Positions 12,330-24,462 of a DNA stretch of 64,000 nt are shown in pieces; position 1 is the stretch's first letter; the number at the start of each line of letters is the position of its first letter. The translations under genes were made by a program, and so were the position numbers. Below the pieces are notes generated by a model. It was not told the DNA's origin and did no database searches. It worked only from the letters and a program-made list of their open reading frames with translations. The stretch is from Strongyloides papillosus. Lineage: Eukaryota > Nematoda > Chromadorea > Rhabditida > Strongyloididae. The stretch lies in NCBI GenBank assembly GCA_005656395.1, contig SRSI01000071.1, forward strand, positions 1 through 64,000, given 5' to 3'.

Positions 12330-13617
12330 GGGTGCACGTAAATCCACCAAAAATTTTTGTCAAAAAACGCAATCTGGAAGATTGTGTGATTTTTGGCAAA
12401 AAATGCAATCTAGGATTTTATATAATAGTAATATATATATTATATATACTGCCATTATATAAAATACCAAACTGCCCCAGCCTCAGTACTAAACTGAAAC
12501 TGGGTTTTATAAACCGACGGCATTGTCATAGTACCAACCCCATATCTATTTCATTTCATTCACATAAAATATTTATGTCACTTTGAATAAAATTAATTTG
12601 ATCCTAAAGTAATTTATATATATATTTTTCCAATAAAATATAAAGTATTTAAAAATATAAATTAATAAATATATATATTATTTTGATAATATTTAATGTA
12701 AAAGAATTTTTTAAGACACATTTAATTAAATTATATTTAACAGTAATAATTGTATTAGTGTTATATATTTTTATTTAATAAGAGTATTCAAATGTTTCCA
12801 ATGGACAAACATGTTCAGTATATATACTAACAAAGAAGTCGCTCTTAGAATTTTATAACTTTAAAATTAGTGTTTCAGTCTCAGGAAACATATATTTCAC
12901 AAGATTAATAATTTTGTTAACATAATTACAATTTAGTAAGAAATTCATACTTCAAATTGGTAAAATCTAAAATAACTATGCTTAATAATCATATTTTATT
13001 AATAACTATCGTGCAAAATATTAGAAAATATCTTTTATATTTAAATTAATACTATATTCCCTATTGAAAATAATTTTGTTTACATTTTTTATGATGTAGT
13101 AAAAATTTGGATTAATTTTGTTTTAATATTTAAATTGACTAATAATCACCTTAGAAAGTGAAAAAATATCGTTTTATTCAAAGTATTGCCATGTTTTCTA
13201 GTTTAGAAAATTATGTTAAGGTTATCAATGACATAGTGAGAATCTATACTTCAAATTTGTACAATCTAAAGTAATTATGCTTAACAATAGAATTTTATTA
13301 ATAATTTGTTTTATAATTAACAAAAATTTATCTCATATTTTAATTATTAATGAATACATAGATTACCAACATAACATAAAATATCTTTTATATTCCAAAT
13401 GTTACTATATGAATTTAATTTATCAATAAACTAACAATAACATAAATAATACATTGAATCATCAAAAAAATATTAAAAATTACATGTTTTCTTTGTTTAT
13501 AATAGAAGAAATTTACATTAATCTTATATTTTATAAACATAATCCCGACACGAAATATGGTAAAAAATCACTGTGTGATTTTTGGCAAAAAACGCATTGT
13601 AGGATTTACGTGCTACC
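12330..13617. mobile_element. Non-autonomous DNA transposon copy 1, 1,288 bp, 9-bp target duplication
   Basis: The left end is GGGTGCACGTAAATCC and the right end is the inverse of GGTAGCACGTAAATCC, a 16-bp terminal inverted repeat with two or three mismatches. The element is flanked by a perfect 9-bp direct repeat GATGAGTTC at 12321-12329 and 13618-13626. Both subterminal regions contain TGTGATTTTTGGCAAAAAA followed by a CGCA-like motif. The interior is AT-rich with no transposase. The 9-bp duplication and TIR suggest a Mutator-like (MULE) or related superfamily; no autonomous partner is in the window. Related copies are at 50771-51647 and 54201-55486. Confidence 0.85.
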
Positions 13618-13626
13618 GATGAGTTC

Positions 13627-14507
13627 TATTCCTCCCCCGAGTAGTTAGGTTAAATTACCAATTATGGTAGAATAATAGTGTAGGTTAGGTAGGAGGGGAG
13701 GTTTAAGATTGTAGGATTGAGTGAAAAGAAGTGGTAAGATGCTTGAGATGCGGTTATTATTTTGATTTTTATCATCTGCAAGATGGTCGTAAGATGGGCT
13801 ATCTTGTGCAGATCTGCAGTCATCTTTCACATATCTTTATGTCTAGAACAGATACGTCTTGTGCAGATCTACACAAGATGACCCTATCTACTATGCATTG
13901 GGTAGCTCTAGGCAAAAAGGTTAAATTTTAAAATGAAATAAAGTTTTTTTGCAATTTGGTCATCGCAATTGTGATAGATGACAGTGTAGATAAGAAAATA
14001 ACCTAATATTTGAAACCACTTATGTGATATTCTAGTTTTGAAATTACTTTATTTGTAAATTCTCAATCAAACTTCAATTTAGATTTTAAAATATTCCCCA
14101 ATGCAACCTAACTTTTATTAATGAATATCACTATCACTTGCTTTTGAAAGTATTGCATAAACTACTATTAAAAACAATCCCCAATATGGATGACTTTCCG
14201 ATTCTATGTGAAAAAAATAAATCGACTTTTGGTGAATCGACGTGTCACTTTTCTCGAGAAAATTAATTTGTCCCAATACGAAATATTTCTCACTGTTGGT
14301 AAAATACTTATTTCAAATTGAAGTTGGAGATTGGAATTCACTAACATTTATTTGTCCAACCTTTTTTTTTACATTTACCTCCAATGTAATTTATATTTTT
14401 TTTAATATTTATTTCGAGTTTATAAAAATTACTTCAATATAATCGATTTTTCTAATTAGTGTTTTTCCAGCCAAAATTAGGTCGTTTAATTAAGAAATTC
14501 TTTTAAA
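13627..14507. other. Gap before eIF5B, with two further minisatellite cores
   Basis: At about 13785-13885 the palindromic minisatellite recurs (CTTGTGCAGATCTGCAG and CTTGTGCAGATCTACACAAG) next to GCATTGGGTAG, the same junction sequence as in the 11.5-12.0 kb array. The transposon at 12330 therefore lies between array pieces. From 13900 to 14507 I see only AT-rich DNA, which should include the eIF5B promoter. Confidence 0.6.
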
Positions 14508-17500
14508 ATGCCTCCAAAAAAGAACAAAGGGAAGAAAAAGGATGATGATTGGTAAGTTTTATTTTTTTATAAATCAATTCTGAATTTTAAAGGGGCGATG
14601 ATGAAGCAATTGAGGCTAAAATTGCGTCCTTAACAGTCGATGTAGAGGAAGATGATGTTCCACTTCCAACTATAAATAAAAGTAAGAAAAAAAAGAAAGG
14701 CTTTGCTGCTGCTGTTGTTGTTGAAGATATTGAAGATGAACTTGACATCGAAGAAGGAAAAGTTGGAGAGAGTGAAGTAGATGAAAGTACAGAAGCACAA
14801 ATGGAGAGGGCAAAAGAGTTCTTTAAAAAACAAAAAACTAAGAAAAAGGAAAAAGAAAAAGGAAAGAAAGCTAAAATAGCAGCCAAAGTGGAGGAAGATG
14901 CTGATTTTGATTCGATTATTGCCTCTTTAAAAGATACAAAAGGTGGGCAAAAAAAGAAAAAAAATGAAGAACATCCACAAGAGGATGTTAACAACGAAGT
15001 GAAAGAAGATGTTAAAAAAAATAAAAAAGCTGCTGTAAAGGAGGTTATTGAAGAGAAAACTCCAGAACCCATTGGAAAAGAAGAAGTAGGCGAGGAGGAG
15101 GCATCCCAGAAGACTTCTAAGAAAAAGAAGAAAGCTAAAGATAAGAAAAAAGCTGATATTAAGGACGATGAGAAACCTTCTGACACTAAAGTTGATGTTA
15201 AAAAGGAAGAAGTTGTTGATGAGAAAGAAGATGATAAGGATTCTGGTAAAAAACCAAAAAAAGTTAACAAAAAGATGGCTGCTTTGAAATTATTATTGGA
15301 AGCTCAAGAGAAAGCCAAGGAGGAAGCTGAAAGAGAAGCTAAAGAACAGGAAGCTCTCTGGGAGGCAAAAGAAAGGGAACGTGAAGAGAAAGCACGTTTA
15401 GAAGAGGAGAGAAGAGCTAAGATAAAGGCTGAGAAGAAGGAACGTGAAGCTCAATTAAAGAAGGAGGGAAAATGGCTAACACCAGCTCAAAGACTTGCTC
15501 AACAAAGGGCTAAAGAACTTTTGGAGGCCCGTGGTATCAAAATACCTGTTGTCGAGAAGAAAGAAGAACCTCCTGTAGATGGAAAACGTAAAGCATTTTT
15601 ATATGATACTAAGAAAAAGAAGCAACAACTTAATCAACAACAAAAACAAAAGGAGGAGTTGAAGAAAGCTGAAGAGGAAAAACTTGCTGCTGAAAAAGCT
15701 AAAAATGAACTTGAAGAAAAAAATAAGCAAGATGAAATCCTCGATGACTGGGAAATGGCTGATGAGGTGGAGGAAATTGAAAAGAAAACTGATATTTCTA
15801 AACAAACCAGTAAGGATGATGAAAGTGATGAAGAGTCAGAAGAGGAAACAGACGAAGATGAGGAGAGTGATGAGGAGTCAGAAGAAGAGTCAGATGAATC
15901 ATCTGAAGATGAAACTCACTATAATAAGATGTCAAAAGAAGAAATCACCGATTTAGTTCGTGATAGATTTAGGAAACGTAAAGCTAATAATGATAGTAAA
16001 GTATCAACTGATAATCTCAGATCCCCAGTTATATGTGTTCTTGGTCATGTAGATACAGGTAAAACAAAGATGTTAGATACAATTAGAAGGACAAATGTTC
16101 AGTTGGGTGAAGCTGGTGGTATAACACAACAAATTGGTGCAACATTTGTTCCAGGTGATGCCATTAAAGAACGATGTAAAATGGTTAAAGCATTTAGTAG
16201 TGATCAAATGAAGATTCCAGGTTTTCTTATTATTGATACACCAGGTCACGAGTCTTTTGCTAATCTCCGTAGTAGAGGATCTTCTTTGTGTGATATTGCA
16301 ATACTTGTTGTTGATATTATGCATGGTTTAGAACCTCAAACAATTGAATCAATTAAATTACTTGTCAAACGAAATACTCCATTTGTTGTTGCTCTTAATA
16401 AGATTGATCGTCTTTATGGTTATGAATCAAATCCAAGAAGAGATATATGGGAGCATCTCGAAAGTCAACCATCAAATACTCAATTAGAATTCAAAGAAAG
16501 ATTTCAAAATATTTTTGCACAATTTGCTGAACAAGGTTTAAATATATCTTTGGCTAAGGATAATAAAGATGTTAAAGAATATATTTCTGTCATTCCAACA
16601 TCTGCATTTTTAGGAGATGGTATTGGTAATATAATGGGATATGTTTGTAATTATACACAAAATTATTTGCCTGGAAAAATTGCTTTCAATAATGAATTGG
16701 AATGTTTTGTTATGGAAGTTCGTGCTATTCCTGGCCTTGGAACAACTATTGATGTTATTCTTCTTAATGGTACATTAAAATGTGGAGACATTATAGTATT
16801 AACAGGTACTGATGGCGCTATTATCACACAAGTAAGGGACCTTCTTATGCCACATCCCTTAAAAGAAAGTAGAGTTAAGAATGAATATCAAAGATTTAAA
16901 AGTATAAAAGGGGCACAAGGTGTTAAAATCCTAGCAAAGAATCTTGAGAAAGCTGTTGCGGGGTTACCTTTATATGTAGCAAATCGTGAGGATGAAATTG
17001 AAGTATTGAAGGAAGATGCCGAAACACAACTTGCAAAAGCTTTAACTTCTATCAAGAAAAAATCTGAAGGTGTTTATGTTCAAGCATCTACTCTTGGTTC
17101 GCTAGAAGCATTACTAGAATTCTTAAAAACTCAGAAAATTCCGTATTCTAATGTTAATATTGGTCCAGTTCATAAGAGAGATGTCCAAAAGGCTGCAGTT
17201 ATGTTAGAGCATAACCCTGAATTTGCTTGTATATTAGCGTTTGATGTTAAGATTGAAAGAGATGCACAAATTTTTGCAGATAAGGAGAATGTTAAAATAT
17301 TCCAAGCTGATATTATTTACCATCTTGAAGATGCTTTCTTAAAATATCGTGAAGATTTGAAAGAGAAAAAGCGTAAAGAAAACGAACATCTTGCTATATT
17401 TCCATGTAAACTTAGAATTCTTCCCCAACATATATTTAATGCTAGAAATCCAATTGTTTGTGGTGTTAATATTGAAGCAGGACAATTAAAAAAAGGAACA

Positions 17501-17794
17501 CCAATATGTGTACCATCAAAAGATAATATTCTCCTAGGTACGGTTTCGTCTATTGAAAAAAATCATGAAGAGGTAAATATTGCTAAACAAGGTGATGAAG
17601 TATGTATAAAAATCGAAAATACTACCGGTGATGCTCCAAAATTGTATGGAAGACATTTTACACATGAAGATATTTTGATCAGTAGAATTTCCCGTGAAAC
17701 AATCGATGTTTGTAAGGCTTATTTCCGTGATGATCTTACAAAAGCTGATTGGCAACTTATTGTTCAATTAAAGAAGGTTCTTGATATTTATTAA
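14508..17794 (+). CDS. iffb-1: Translation initiation factor eIF5B (IF2-type GTPase)
   Basis: eIF5B is the GTPase that joins the 60S subunit to the 48S complex at the start of protein synthesis. The ATG at 14508 opens a tiny exon, MPPKKNKGKKKDDDW, ending at 14551. A 41-base intron (GTAAGT...TTAAAG, 14552-14592) follows, and exon 2 starts with GDDEAIEAKIASL. The product is 1,081 residues. The first ~450 are charged, lysine- and glutamate-rich low complexity, as in all eukaryotic eIF5Bs. The GTPase domain shows G1 GHVDTGKT, switch I GGITQQIGATF, G3 DTPGHESF and G4 NKID. Domains II-IV follow, including AGLPLYVANREDE and the conserved end KADWQLIVQLKKVLDIY. No lesion is seen. The kinesin gene begins 218 bases after the stop on the same strand, a spacing compatible with a nematode operon but not proof of one. 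Confidence 0.96.
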
Positions 17795-18012
17795 TTATTA
17801 TTTTAAACCATCAAGTCTATCGTTTTTAGTTATATGTCCGTAAATTTTTAACTCTTGTTACAACTAAATATCATATGTTATTCATTATTATAAAAAATTT
17901 GCATATTATTATTTTTAAACAAATTTCCTTACTATTTATATGTTAGATAATTTTTTTGGATATTTAATTTTTTCTTTTTTTATCATAAGTACACTATAGT
18001 TTGAAAGCAAAA

Positions 18013-19587
18013 ATGGACATTTTGAATCATCAAAATAGTCTTGAAGTTGTTTGTAGACTACGTCCATCAAATACCTCAAATAAGGATAGTAAAGACAGTG
18101 TTGTATATATTGATGAAAGACATATTCAACTGAATGGACCATCTAATTCAAGATCCCATAATATCAATAAATCTATTTACACGTTTGGTTATGTTTTTGA
18201 TCCATTTGAGGAGCAACGGACTATATTTGATAGATCATGTAAAGATCTAATCCAAAAGTTACTTCAAGGCGAGAATGGATTATTATTTTCGTATGGAATT
18301 ACTGGAAGTGGAAAAACATATACAATGAATGGAACTCATAGTGATCCTGGAATTATTCCTAGGCTCTCGGATGTATTATTTAATTCAATACCCAATATAG
18401 CCCAAAAATGTATCTTCAAAAACGAGGGGAAAAATAAAGTTGTTATTCAAAGTTATGCAGATTCAATAAAAGATTTCAAGTACCTACAAGGAACATTAAG
18501 CTATATGACAATGATAAGAGATTCGGAAATCTATAGCAATAGAATAATGGACATATCCAAATTAAGTGTATTTGGAGATGAAAAAGTTGCAACAGTATTT
18601 ATCTCCTATGTTGAGATCTACAATCAATATGTCTATGATTTATTGGATAATGATTCAACAGTCAAAAAGGAAATAAAATTAGGTACCAACGGAAACACAT
18701 ATATTGAAAATGTAGTTGAAGTTGAAGTATCGAATTCTGGAGAATTAATGTCTTTTTTTGAAAAAGCACAAATAAAAAGAAAAACAGCTGAAACAGCATT
18801 GAATTTTAGTAGTAGTAGGAGTCATTCAGTTTTTATGATACGTCTTGTTATGGGTGATTGTAATGAGAAAGGAAATTATCCAATTGTTAATGATGTCAAT
18901 GTTCAACAATCTCAATTATTTTTAGTTGATTTAGCTGGATCAGAGCGTACCAAAAGAACTAATGCTGAGGGTGAAAGATTAATTGAAGCTAATGCTATTA
19001 ATAATAGTTTATTAACATTGAGAAAATGTTTTGAAGGGATTAAAATTAATCAAAAAAAGAAACAAAAAGTAATTATTCCTTATCGTGAAAATAAATTGAC
19101 AATATTTCTAAAGAAATTCTTTGAAGGTTCAGGGTATATAAGGATGATAATTTGTATTAATCCACAAATAGAAGATTATAATGAAAATCTCCATGTACTA
19201 TCTTTTGGTCAATCATCTCAGGAAGTCAGTTTAAATATTAATATAAACAAAATAGAAGAATTTTATACTTTTACTGGAGGTAAATTTCAATTCCCTAAAA
19301 GAGTAATTTGTAAATGGTTTAATGAAGCAAATGAAACATTTAGTAGTAAAGAATATGGTTTAATAGATGTACTTGAATCTAAATTAAATAAGTATATATG
19401 GGAACTTTGTATGGAGGTTAGAAATGAAATACTGAAGAAGTGCTGTTATGGAGATTTGTTGCGTCAAAAACTGGAAGCATGTGAAAGTGAGCTACATAAA
19501 ATAAAACAATCTAATTATGAAGCCGATATCAGAATTAATTGTTTAATTGAACAAAAGAACGAACTTGAAAAAAAAACTCAAACTTAA
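18013..19587 (+). CDS. zen-4: Kinesin-6 motor, MKLP1/KIF23/ZEN-4 type, short form
   Basis: MKLP1 kinesins bundle antiparallel microtubules in the central spindle and, with the RhoGAP CYK-4, form centralspindlin for cytokinesis. The ATG at 18013 (MDILNHQNSLEVVCRLRP) is preferred. The product is 524 residues. Motor motifs are the P-loop GITGSGKTYTM, switch I NFSSSRSHSV and switch II DLAGSERTKR, then NNSLLTLRKCF and IIPYRENKLT. The insertion between GIIPRLSDVLFNSI and VFISYVEIYNQYVYDLL, with FKNEGKNKVVIQSYAD, is diagnostic of kinesin-6. After the motor (about residue 405) come an FPKRVICKWFNEANE segment and a coiled coil (ELCMEVRNEILKKC...LIEQKNELEKK) that stops abruptly. ZEN-4 and KIF23 continue for some hundreds of residues with a C-terminal tail not seen here. 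The gene may be genuinely short, or a 3' exon may be missing. The stop codon at 19587 is 119 bases from the convergent dehydrogenase stop, leaving little room for another exon. Confidence 0.88.
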   Translation: MDILNHQNSLEVVCRLRPSNTSNKDSKDSVVYIDERHIQLNGPSNSRSHNINKSIYTFGYVFDPFEEQRTIFDRSCKDLIQKLLQGENGLLFSYGITGSGKTYTMNGTHSDPGIIPRLSDVLFNSIPNIAQKCIFKNEGKNKVVIQSYADSIKDFKYLQGTLSYMTMIRDSEIYSNRIMDISKLSVFGDEKVATVFISYVEIYNQYVYDLLDNDSTVKKEIKLGTNGNTYIENVVEVEVSNSGELMSFFEKAQIKRKTAETALNFSSSRSHSVFMIRLVMGDCNEKGNYPIVNDVNVQQSQLFLVDLAGSERTKRTNAEGERLIEANAINNSLLTLRKCFEGIKINQKKKQKVIIPYRENKLTIFLKKFFEGSGYIRMIICINPQIEDYNENLHVLSFGQSSQEVSLNININKIEEFYTFTGGKFQFPKRVICKWFNEANETFSSKEYGLIDVLESKLNKYIWELCMEVRNEILKKCCYGDLLRQKLEACESELHKIKQSNYEADIRINCLIEQKNELEKKTQT

Positions 19588-19705
19588 TTATATTATAATA
19601 TTTAAACAATCATTATTAATTAACTTCTTATTTTTTATCTAAAAATGTGTATATGTGTACAATAAATAAATCATACAAAACAATTTTATTCAACCACAAG
19701 AATAA

Positions 19706-21008
19706 TTAAACATTATAATACTTATCATTAGAAAGTATATCTCTTGCAATAACAAGTCTCATTATTTCATTAGTACCTTCAATAATTTGATGAACACGGC
19801 AATCTCTTAAATATCTTTCAATTGGATAATCTTTTAAAACACCATAACCACCATACATCTGAAGAGCTTGATTAACAATCTCAAAACAATTATCAGTAGC
19901 ATGTAACTTAGCCATAGCACATAATGGAACTTTATATTCTGAATTATTTTGTAAATGGGTAGTTGCATCACGTACAACCAATCTTGATGTATGTAATTTT
20001 GTTGCCATCTCAGCTAACTTAAATTGATTCCATTGAAATTCTGATAATGGCTTTTTAAATTGTTTTCTTACTTGTATATGAGATATAACATTATCTAAAG
20101 CCATATGAGCTGCACCCAAAGAACATGATGCAATATTTATTCTTCCACCATTTAATCCTGCCATTGCTATATTAAATCCATCATTCTCACCACCTAGTCT
20201 ATTTTCTAATGGTACCTTACAATTGTCAAATGAAATAATTCTTGTTGGTTGAGTACGCCAACCAAACTTTGATTCATTTTTACCTAATTCAAAACCAGGT
20301 GTACCATTTTCAATAATTAGTGCAAATATTCCTTTTGGACCTGGTTGTCCTTCATTTCTTACCATAACAATATAAACTTTACTATCACCACTACCACTTA
20401 TAAATGCTTTTGATCCATTAACTATATAATAATCACCTTCTTTTCTAGCGGTTGTTGTCAATGAGGCAGCATCAGAACCAGAACCAGGTTCTGTTAAACA
20501 ATAAGATCCCAACCATTCATAGGTTGCCAGTTTCTGAATATACTTCTCTTTTTGTTCCTTTGTTCCATATGTATCAATCATCCATGCAACCATATTATGA
20601 ATACTCATATATGCTCCAGTTGAACTACAACCACTTGCCAACTGTTCAAAAATAACAGAAGCATCAAGACGCGAAAGGCCTGATCCACCATACTCTGTAT
20701 CACAATAAATTGCTCCAAAACCTATCTCCCCAGCTTCTCTCAAAACATCTAATGGTAATTCTTTTTTCTCATTTTGTTCATAACTATTTGGATAAAGTCT
20801 CTCAAAAGCAAATTTTTTTGCAAGTGTTTGAACTTCAACTGTCTCTGGAGGTAGGCCTATTGATGCTAAAATACATTAATTAAAATATTAGGGATAAAAA
20901 AGGCCATTATTTACCATCAACACAATAATTACTAAATGATCTTGCAGACGTTATCACACGATTACACGATGTTATCTTCTTCAAAAAATTTAGTGACATT
21001 AATTTCAT
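19706..21008 (-). CDS. Mitochondrial acyl-CoA dehydrogenase, isobutyryl-CoA dehydrogenase type (ACAD8)
   Basis: This FAD enzyme oxidises isobutyryl-CoA to methacrylyl-CoA in valine breakdown and passes electrons to ETF. Exon 1 (20915-21008) begins MKLMSLNFLKKITSCNRVITSA, a basic Ser/Thr-rich mitochondrial presequence; the second Met at 20999 is an alternative start. A 49-base intron (20866-20914, GTAAAT...TTTTAG) follows, and exon 2 continues ASIGLPPETVEVQTLAKKFAF. The whole protein is 417 residues, like human ACAD8. Visible motifs are CLTEPGSGSDAAS, AFISGSGDSKVYIVM (substrate and FAD pocket), GRINIASCSLGAA, RKQFKKPLSEFQ and QMYGGYGVLKDYPIERYLRD. The catalytic base is in HQIIEGTNEIMR. The CAMAKLHATDNCFEIVNQALQM stretch favours ACAD8 over MCAD or SCAD. 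No lesion is seen. Confidence 0.92.
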
Positions 21009-22356
21009 ATTTAAGAAGGGTCTAAAAATAGTTTAATTTATATTACATTACACCAATAAAATATAAACACCATACACGTTATGATATATTTATGTGCCCC
21101 AAACTGAATTAAATATAATTAATTTTTCCGAGACTAGTATAAACATTTTGATCTTATAACTTGTAATATCAGTGGAATAGTATGAACGCAATGACATTAA
21201 AGCAATTCATTTAAATGTTGCTAGTGAGTGTCTAATCTTTTATTTGTTACACTTTCTACACTCTTACCACTGTGATTTTAATGGTAATGTATACTTTAAT
21301 TTTTGATGTTTAAATTGGAGATTCACCAAAAAATGTTAATTATTTTTTACATCTCATTAATGTATGTAGTGTTCTAGAGTATGAGGTACAATGTTTCACA
21401 TGAAGTTCTCAGTTATCAAATTAAATTTTGTACATTGAATATGTCGTAATAGAAAAATAAAGTTGAACTTATACTAAATTTTTGCGATCAAAAATCTTAA
21501 CTATAACTACTTTCCATATTACAATTAACAGTTAAACTATTGTAAAAATCAAAAAAGTTGACTATAAGTATGATATTAATTTTTCGACTCGGCCCAGTTC
21601 AACAGTATAATGGTCAACGGGACAGGCTAAAAAAGGAATATGAAAATTTTGACTTCATGGGTGTGGTAGTATTTTTCGCTTTCTAAGGATTTTTATTAAA
21701 AAATATGCAAAAGAATTCACGTATTAAAAAATATGAATATGTCTTATTTCCATTTTACACAGCTATCTCATAAACCACTACGATATCGGAGCAAGTCACA
21801 CCGCCTAAGAGAATCGTACTTATATTAAATTTTTTAAGTTCATTCTCAAAAATGAACACAATAAGCACTATAAAAAATAATATAAATTAGTAAAAAAATT
21901 TATGAGTTAACAGATCCAACTTTGTTTGGAAAACACAAAAAAAGCATATCATTTTTAAAAAAATTCTTTTATAAACTAATTAAGACAGCACCAAAATTTT
22001 TGATAAAATAAAGTTTTAATATAGTTATGATATTTTTTGACGTGACTTACTTAATGTACGAAATCTAATTTCATCAGTGAAATCCTTATCTGATATTCTA
22101 TATAAAACAATCATCAATAAAGTAACGTATCATTTATTAAATGATATAAAAATAAAATTTAATTAACAAAGTTAATTAAAAATATAAATGTTTTATTATA
22201 TTTAAAGGAAATTATTAAGTTATATATCCTCGGGATAGTTCTGTGTATTGAATATCGTTAAACATTAATATTGATAGGAGATCAAAAATATGAAAAAAAA
22301 CATATTTTTACAAATCTTTTCATATATCATATAAAATAATTAAGTGTGTTTGGTGT
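21009..22356. other. Intergenic, no gene seen
   Basis: About 1.35 kb of AT-rich DNA between the dehydrogenase start and the 3' end of the EGF gene. Slightly less AT-rich patches lie near 21590-21640 and 21770-21820, but there is no reading frame or RNA that I can support. Confidence 0.6.
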
Positions 22357-23517
22357 TTAAAGATATCTTGTAAAAATGATATAAAAAGACGTAAAGATTA
22401 AACTTTTTGCTATCCCATTAATAGAATAATCATTATTAGGTGATGAGTTTGTGATACGAATTGCGTAATTACGTTTCTTAACCATCATCCATCCATCATC
22501 ATCATTGTCATTGTTATCATCATTAGCATGTAAATAATAGTTTATTGGTCCAGGTGTTGTTTTAATAGTATTAACTATAAATAGAAAAAAATATTTAATT
22601 AATCACAAAAAAAAAGATTTTGGTTTACCTTTAGGAATTATATGTATGGGTGTTGTATAATGATCATTCATTGTAGTTGTTTCCATAGTAGGTACGTTTC
22701 TAGATCTATCTTCTTTAGAATCTTCATGAAGTTCATATACTTCTGTTGAGGATGTATCTTCATTTTGATCAAAGTAGGGTAAATTTCCTTCCTCTGTATC
22801 ATTATCTTCCTCCTCCTCTTCATTATGATTAACTTCATCTTGTTTATTTTCATTATCATTGTCAAAGGAAGTATTGTCATTAAATGTTCCATCTTCCTGT
22901 GGGTGTCTTGTGATGTCGTTATTATCTAAAATGTAAGGATAATTTAAATTAATTAATATCATACAAATATATTTTTATTATTATATCATGATAAAAACAT
23001 ACCATATGATTGGTGTTGTTGTTGAGAGTAATTAACTTCATTTTCATGTTTATCGGTATCTTCTGCAACAGTTTCATTGGCATCCCATTCACTTTCTTCA
23101 AATGATTCATCTTCTCCTGATTTTCTCCATTCTTCTTCTCCATTAATTGTATATTCATGTACGATAGTAGAAGTTGAAGGAGATGTAGTAGTAGACGGAA
23201 TAGAGGGTTGATTTTGAGAAGATATGGAGGATCTGACTAAAATTGAAAGGTTATACTTAATAAAATACGATAAAAAACAACTTACTATCTTTTTCACAAA
23301 AAGCTCCTTCATAATATCCTTCCATGCATATACAGATATGTTCTCTTGGAGATTTAATTTTGTAAGCACATACACCACCATTTAAACATCTAATTCTACA
23401 TTTAGATTGCGGATTTACAAAAGCAACTCTATCAATATACAATGGTGTTATCTCTATCCATTGTAATATAAAATACATATAGATGAACCAATAGGATAAG
23501 TAACTTTTAAGATACAT
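22357..23517 (-). CDS. Secreted or surface-anchored protein with one EGF domain and an acidic linker
   Basis: I do not recognise this gene. I can assemble four exons: 23286-23517, 23003-23236, 22629-22925 and 22357-22574. All introns have GT...AG borders and the phases fit, giving 326 residues. The start MYLKSYLSYWFIYMYFILQW is a good signal peptide or membrane segment. One EGF-like module follows (CRIRCLNGGVCAYK...CICMEGYYEGAFC). The rest is low complexity: Ser/Thr/Pro, then very Glu/Asp/Asn-rich (NHNEEEEEDNDTEEGN). The last exon carries YYLHANDDNNDNDDDGWMVKK and ends in a hydrophobic tail SLIFTSFYIIFTRYL, which could be a GPI signal or a tail anchor. A single EGF plus membrane attachment resembles EGF-family ligands, but nothing proves that role. 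The final exon is the least certain. Confidence 0.68.
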
Positions 23518-23543
23518 CTATAAAGATAAGATTTATAATGATA

Positions 23544-23677
23544 AATAAGTGAAATTTAAATATAAATATAGATTAAATTTCTCCCTTAATTATAATTTAC
23601 GTAAATTTAAATATAATAATGATTATATATTATGAGCATTTCTACATGCTCGATACAATTAAAATAAAATTTTTACT
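23544..23677 (+). repeat. 134-bp direct repeat, left copy
   Basis: Identical over 134 bases, as far as I can read, to 24463-24596. The two copies bracket 785 bases of unrelated sequence. Confidence 0.93.
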
Positions 23678-24462
23678 GATTTACCCGACTGACACGTGGT
23701 AGTCATTTTGACTCCATGCAAGAAGTCGAAGAACCTATATCCAAAACAGAGACAAATTCTGCTTGAATCTCCCATTTGACGAACCTATCCAAACAGGGAC
23801 GTAGTTTATTGGACTCTATTTTGACGTAAAATTTCTTACCCAACAAAATTGTAATAATCTTTGATTAAGTACAATAGTTGATGAACTTGTATCCAAAAAG
23901 AGACATAGCCCGTCTTGATCTCTTCTTTGACGAAAATATTATTTTTACCCCATTGGTGTTGGTATCCTATCTTAAAGTTTAGTTGGCTAAAATTTTTACT
24001 GGACCTCAGCCAACCGAAAGTTAAGAGAAGAAACGACAGATAAATGGAAGAACATAATAAACAATAACATCCTATTCTTTGAATCTACGACTAACAAACA
24101 CAAACTCTTCTTCCTACATGTATTTCCAGCAAAATAGAATAGATTATGAAAACTATTTGTGTGATAAAAATAATGAATCAATCAGTGGTTACTTATGCTG
24201 CTTATCTTCACAAATTAGAGCATTGAAATATTCACCTCAAACATACATCTGGAACAAAAAACTGCACAGCGGACCTCTTGAGCAGGAGAATAAATCATAT
24301 AAATATAATTCCTCATGATAAAGGTGATGAATATATCAGTAATATGAAAAAAACCTTCATATAATTTAACGAATGCAAAATTAAAAAAAAGAGCAAATGA
24401 AGATCAAGATGGTCAAAAGGACGAACTACTTTCAGCTGACAAGTTTAGGGGACTGGAGGACC
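23678..24462. other. 785-bp insert between perfect direct repeats
   Basis: The sequence is less AT-rich than its surroundings. Near 23720-23950 three related lines recur, each with TATCCAAA(A)CAGRGAC or TATCCAAAAAGAGACAT followed about 30 bases later by TTTGACG. Read on the minus strand, the first part is open for about 46 codons (...RFVKWEIQAEFVSVLD...), and on the plus strand 24079-24318 is open for 79 codons. I recognise neither. It behaves like an inserted or duplicated block rather than a gene. Confidence 0.5.

Noticed and set aside
14587..15270. 227-codon minus-strand frame rich in Ser and Phe
   Set aside because: It is the antisense of the Lys/Glu-rich N-terminus of eIF5B; low complexity and no independent support.
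22603..22962. Separate acidic protein starting at 22962
   Set aside because: It is exon 3 of the EGF gene read through its upstream intron.
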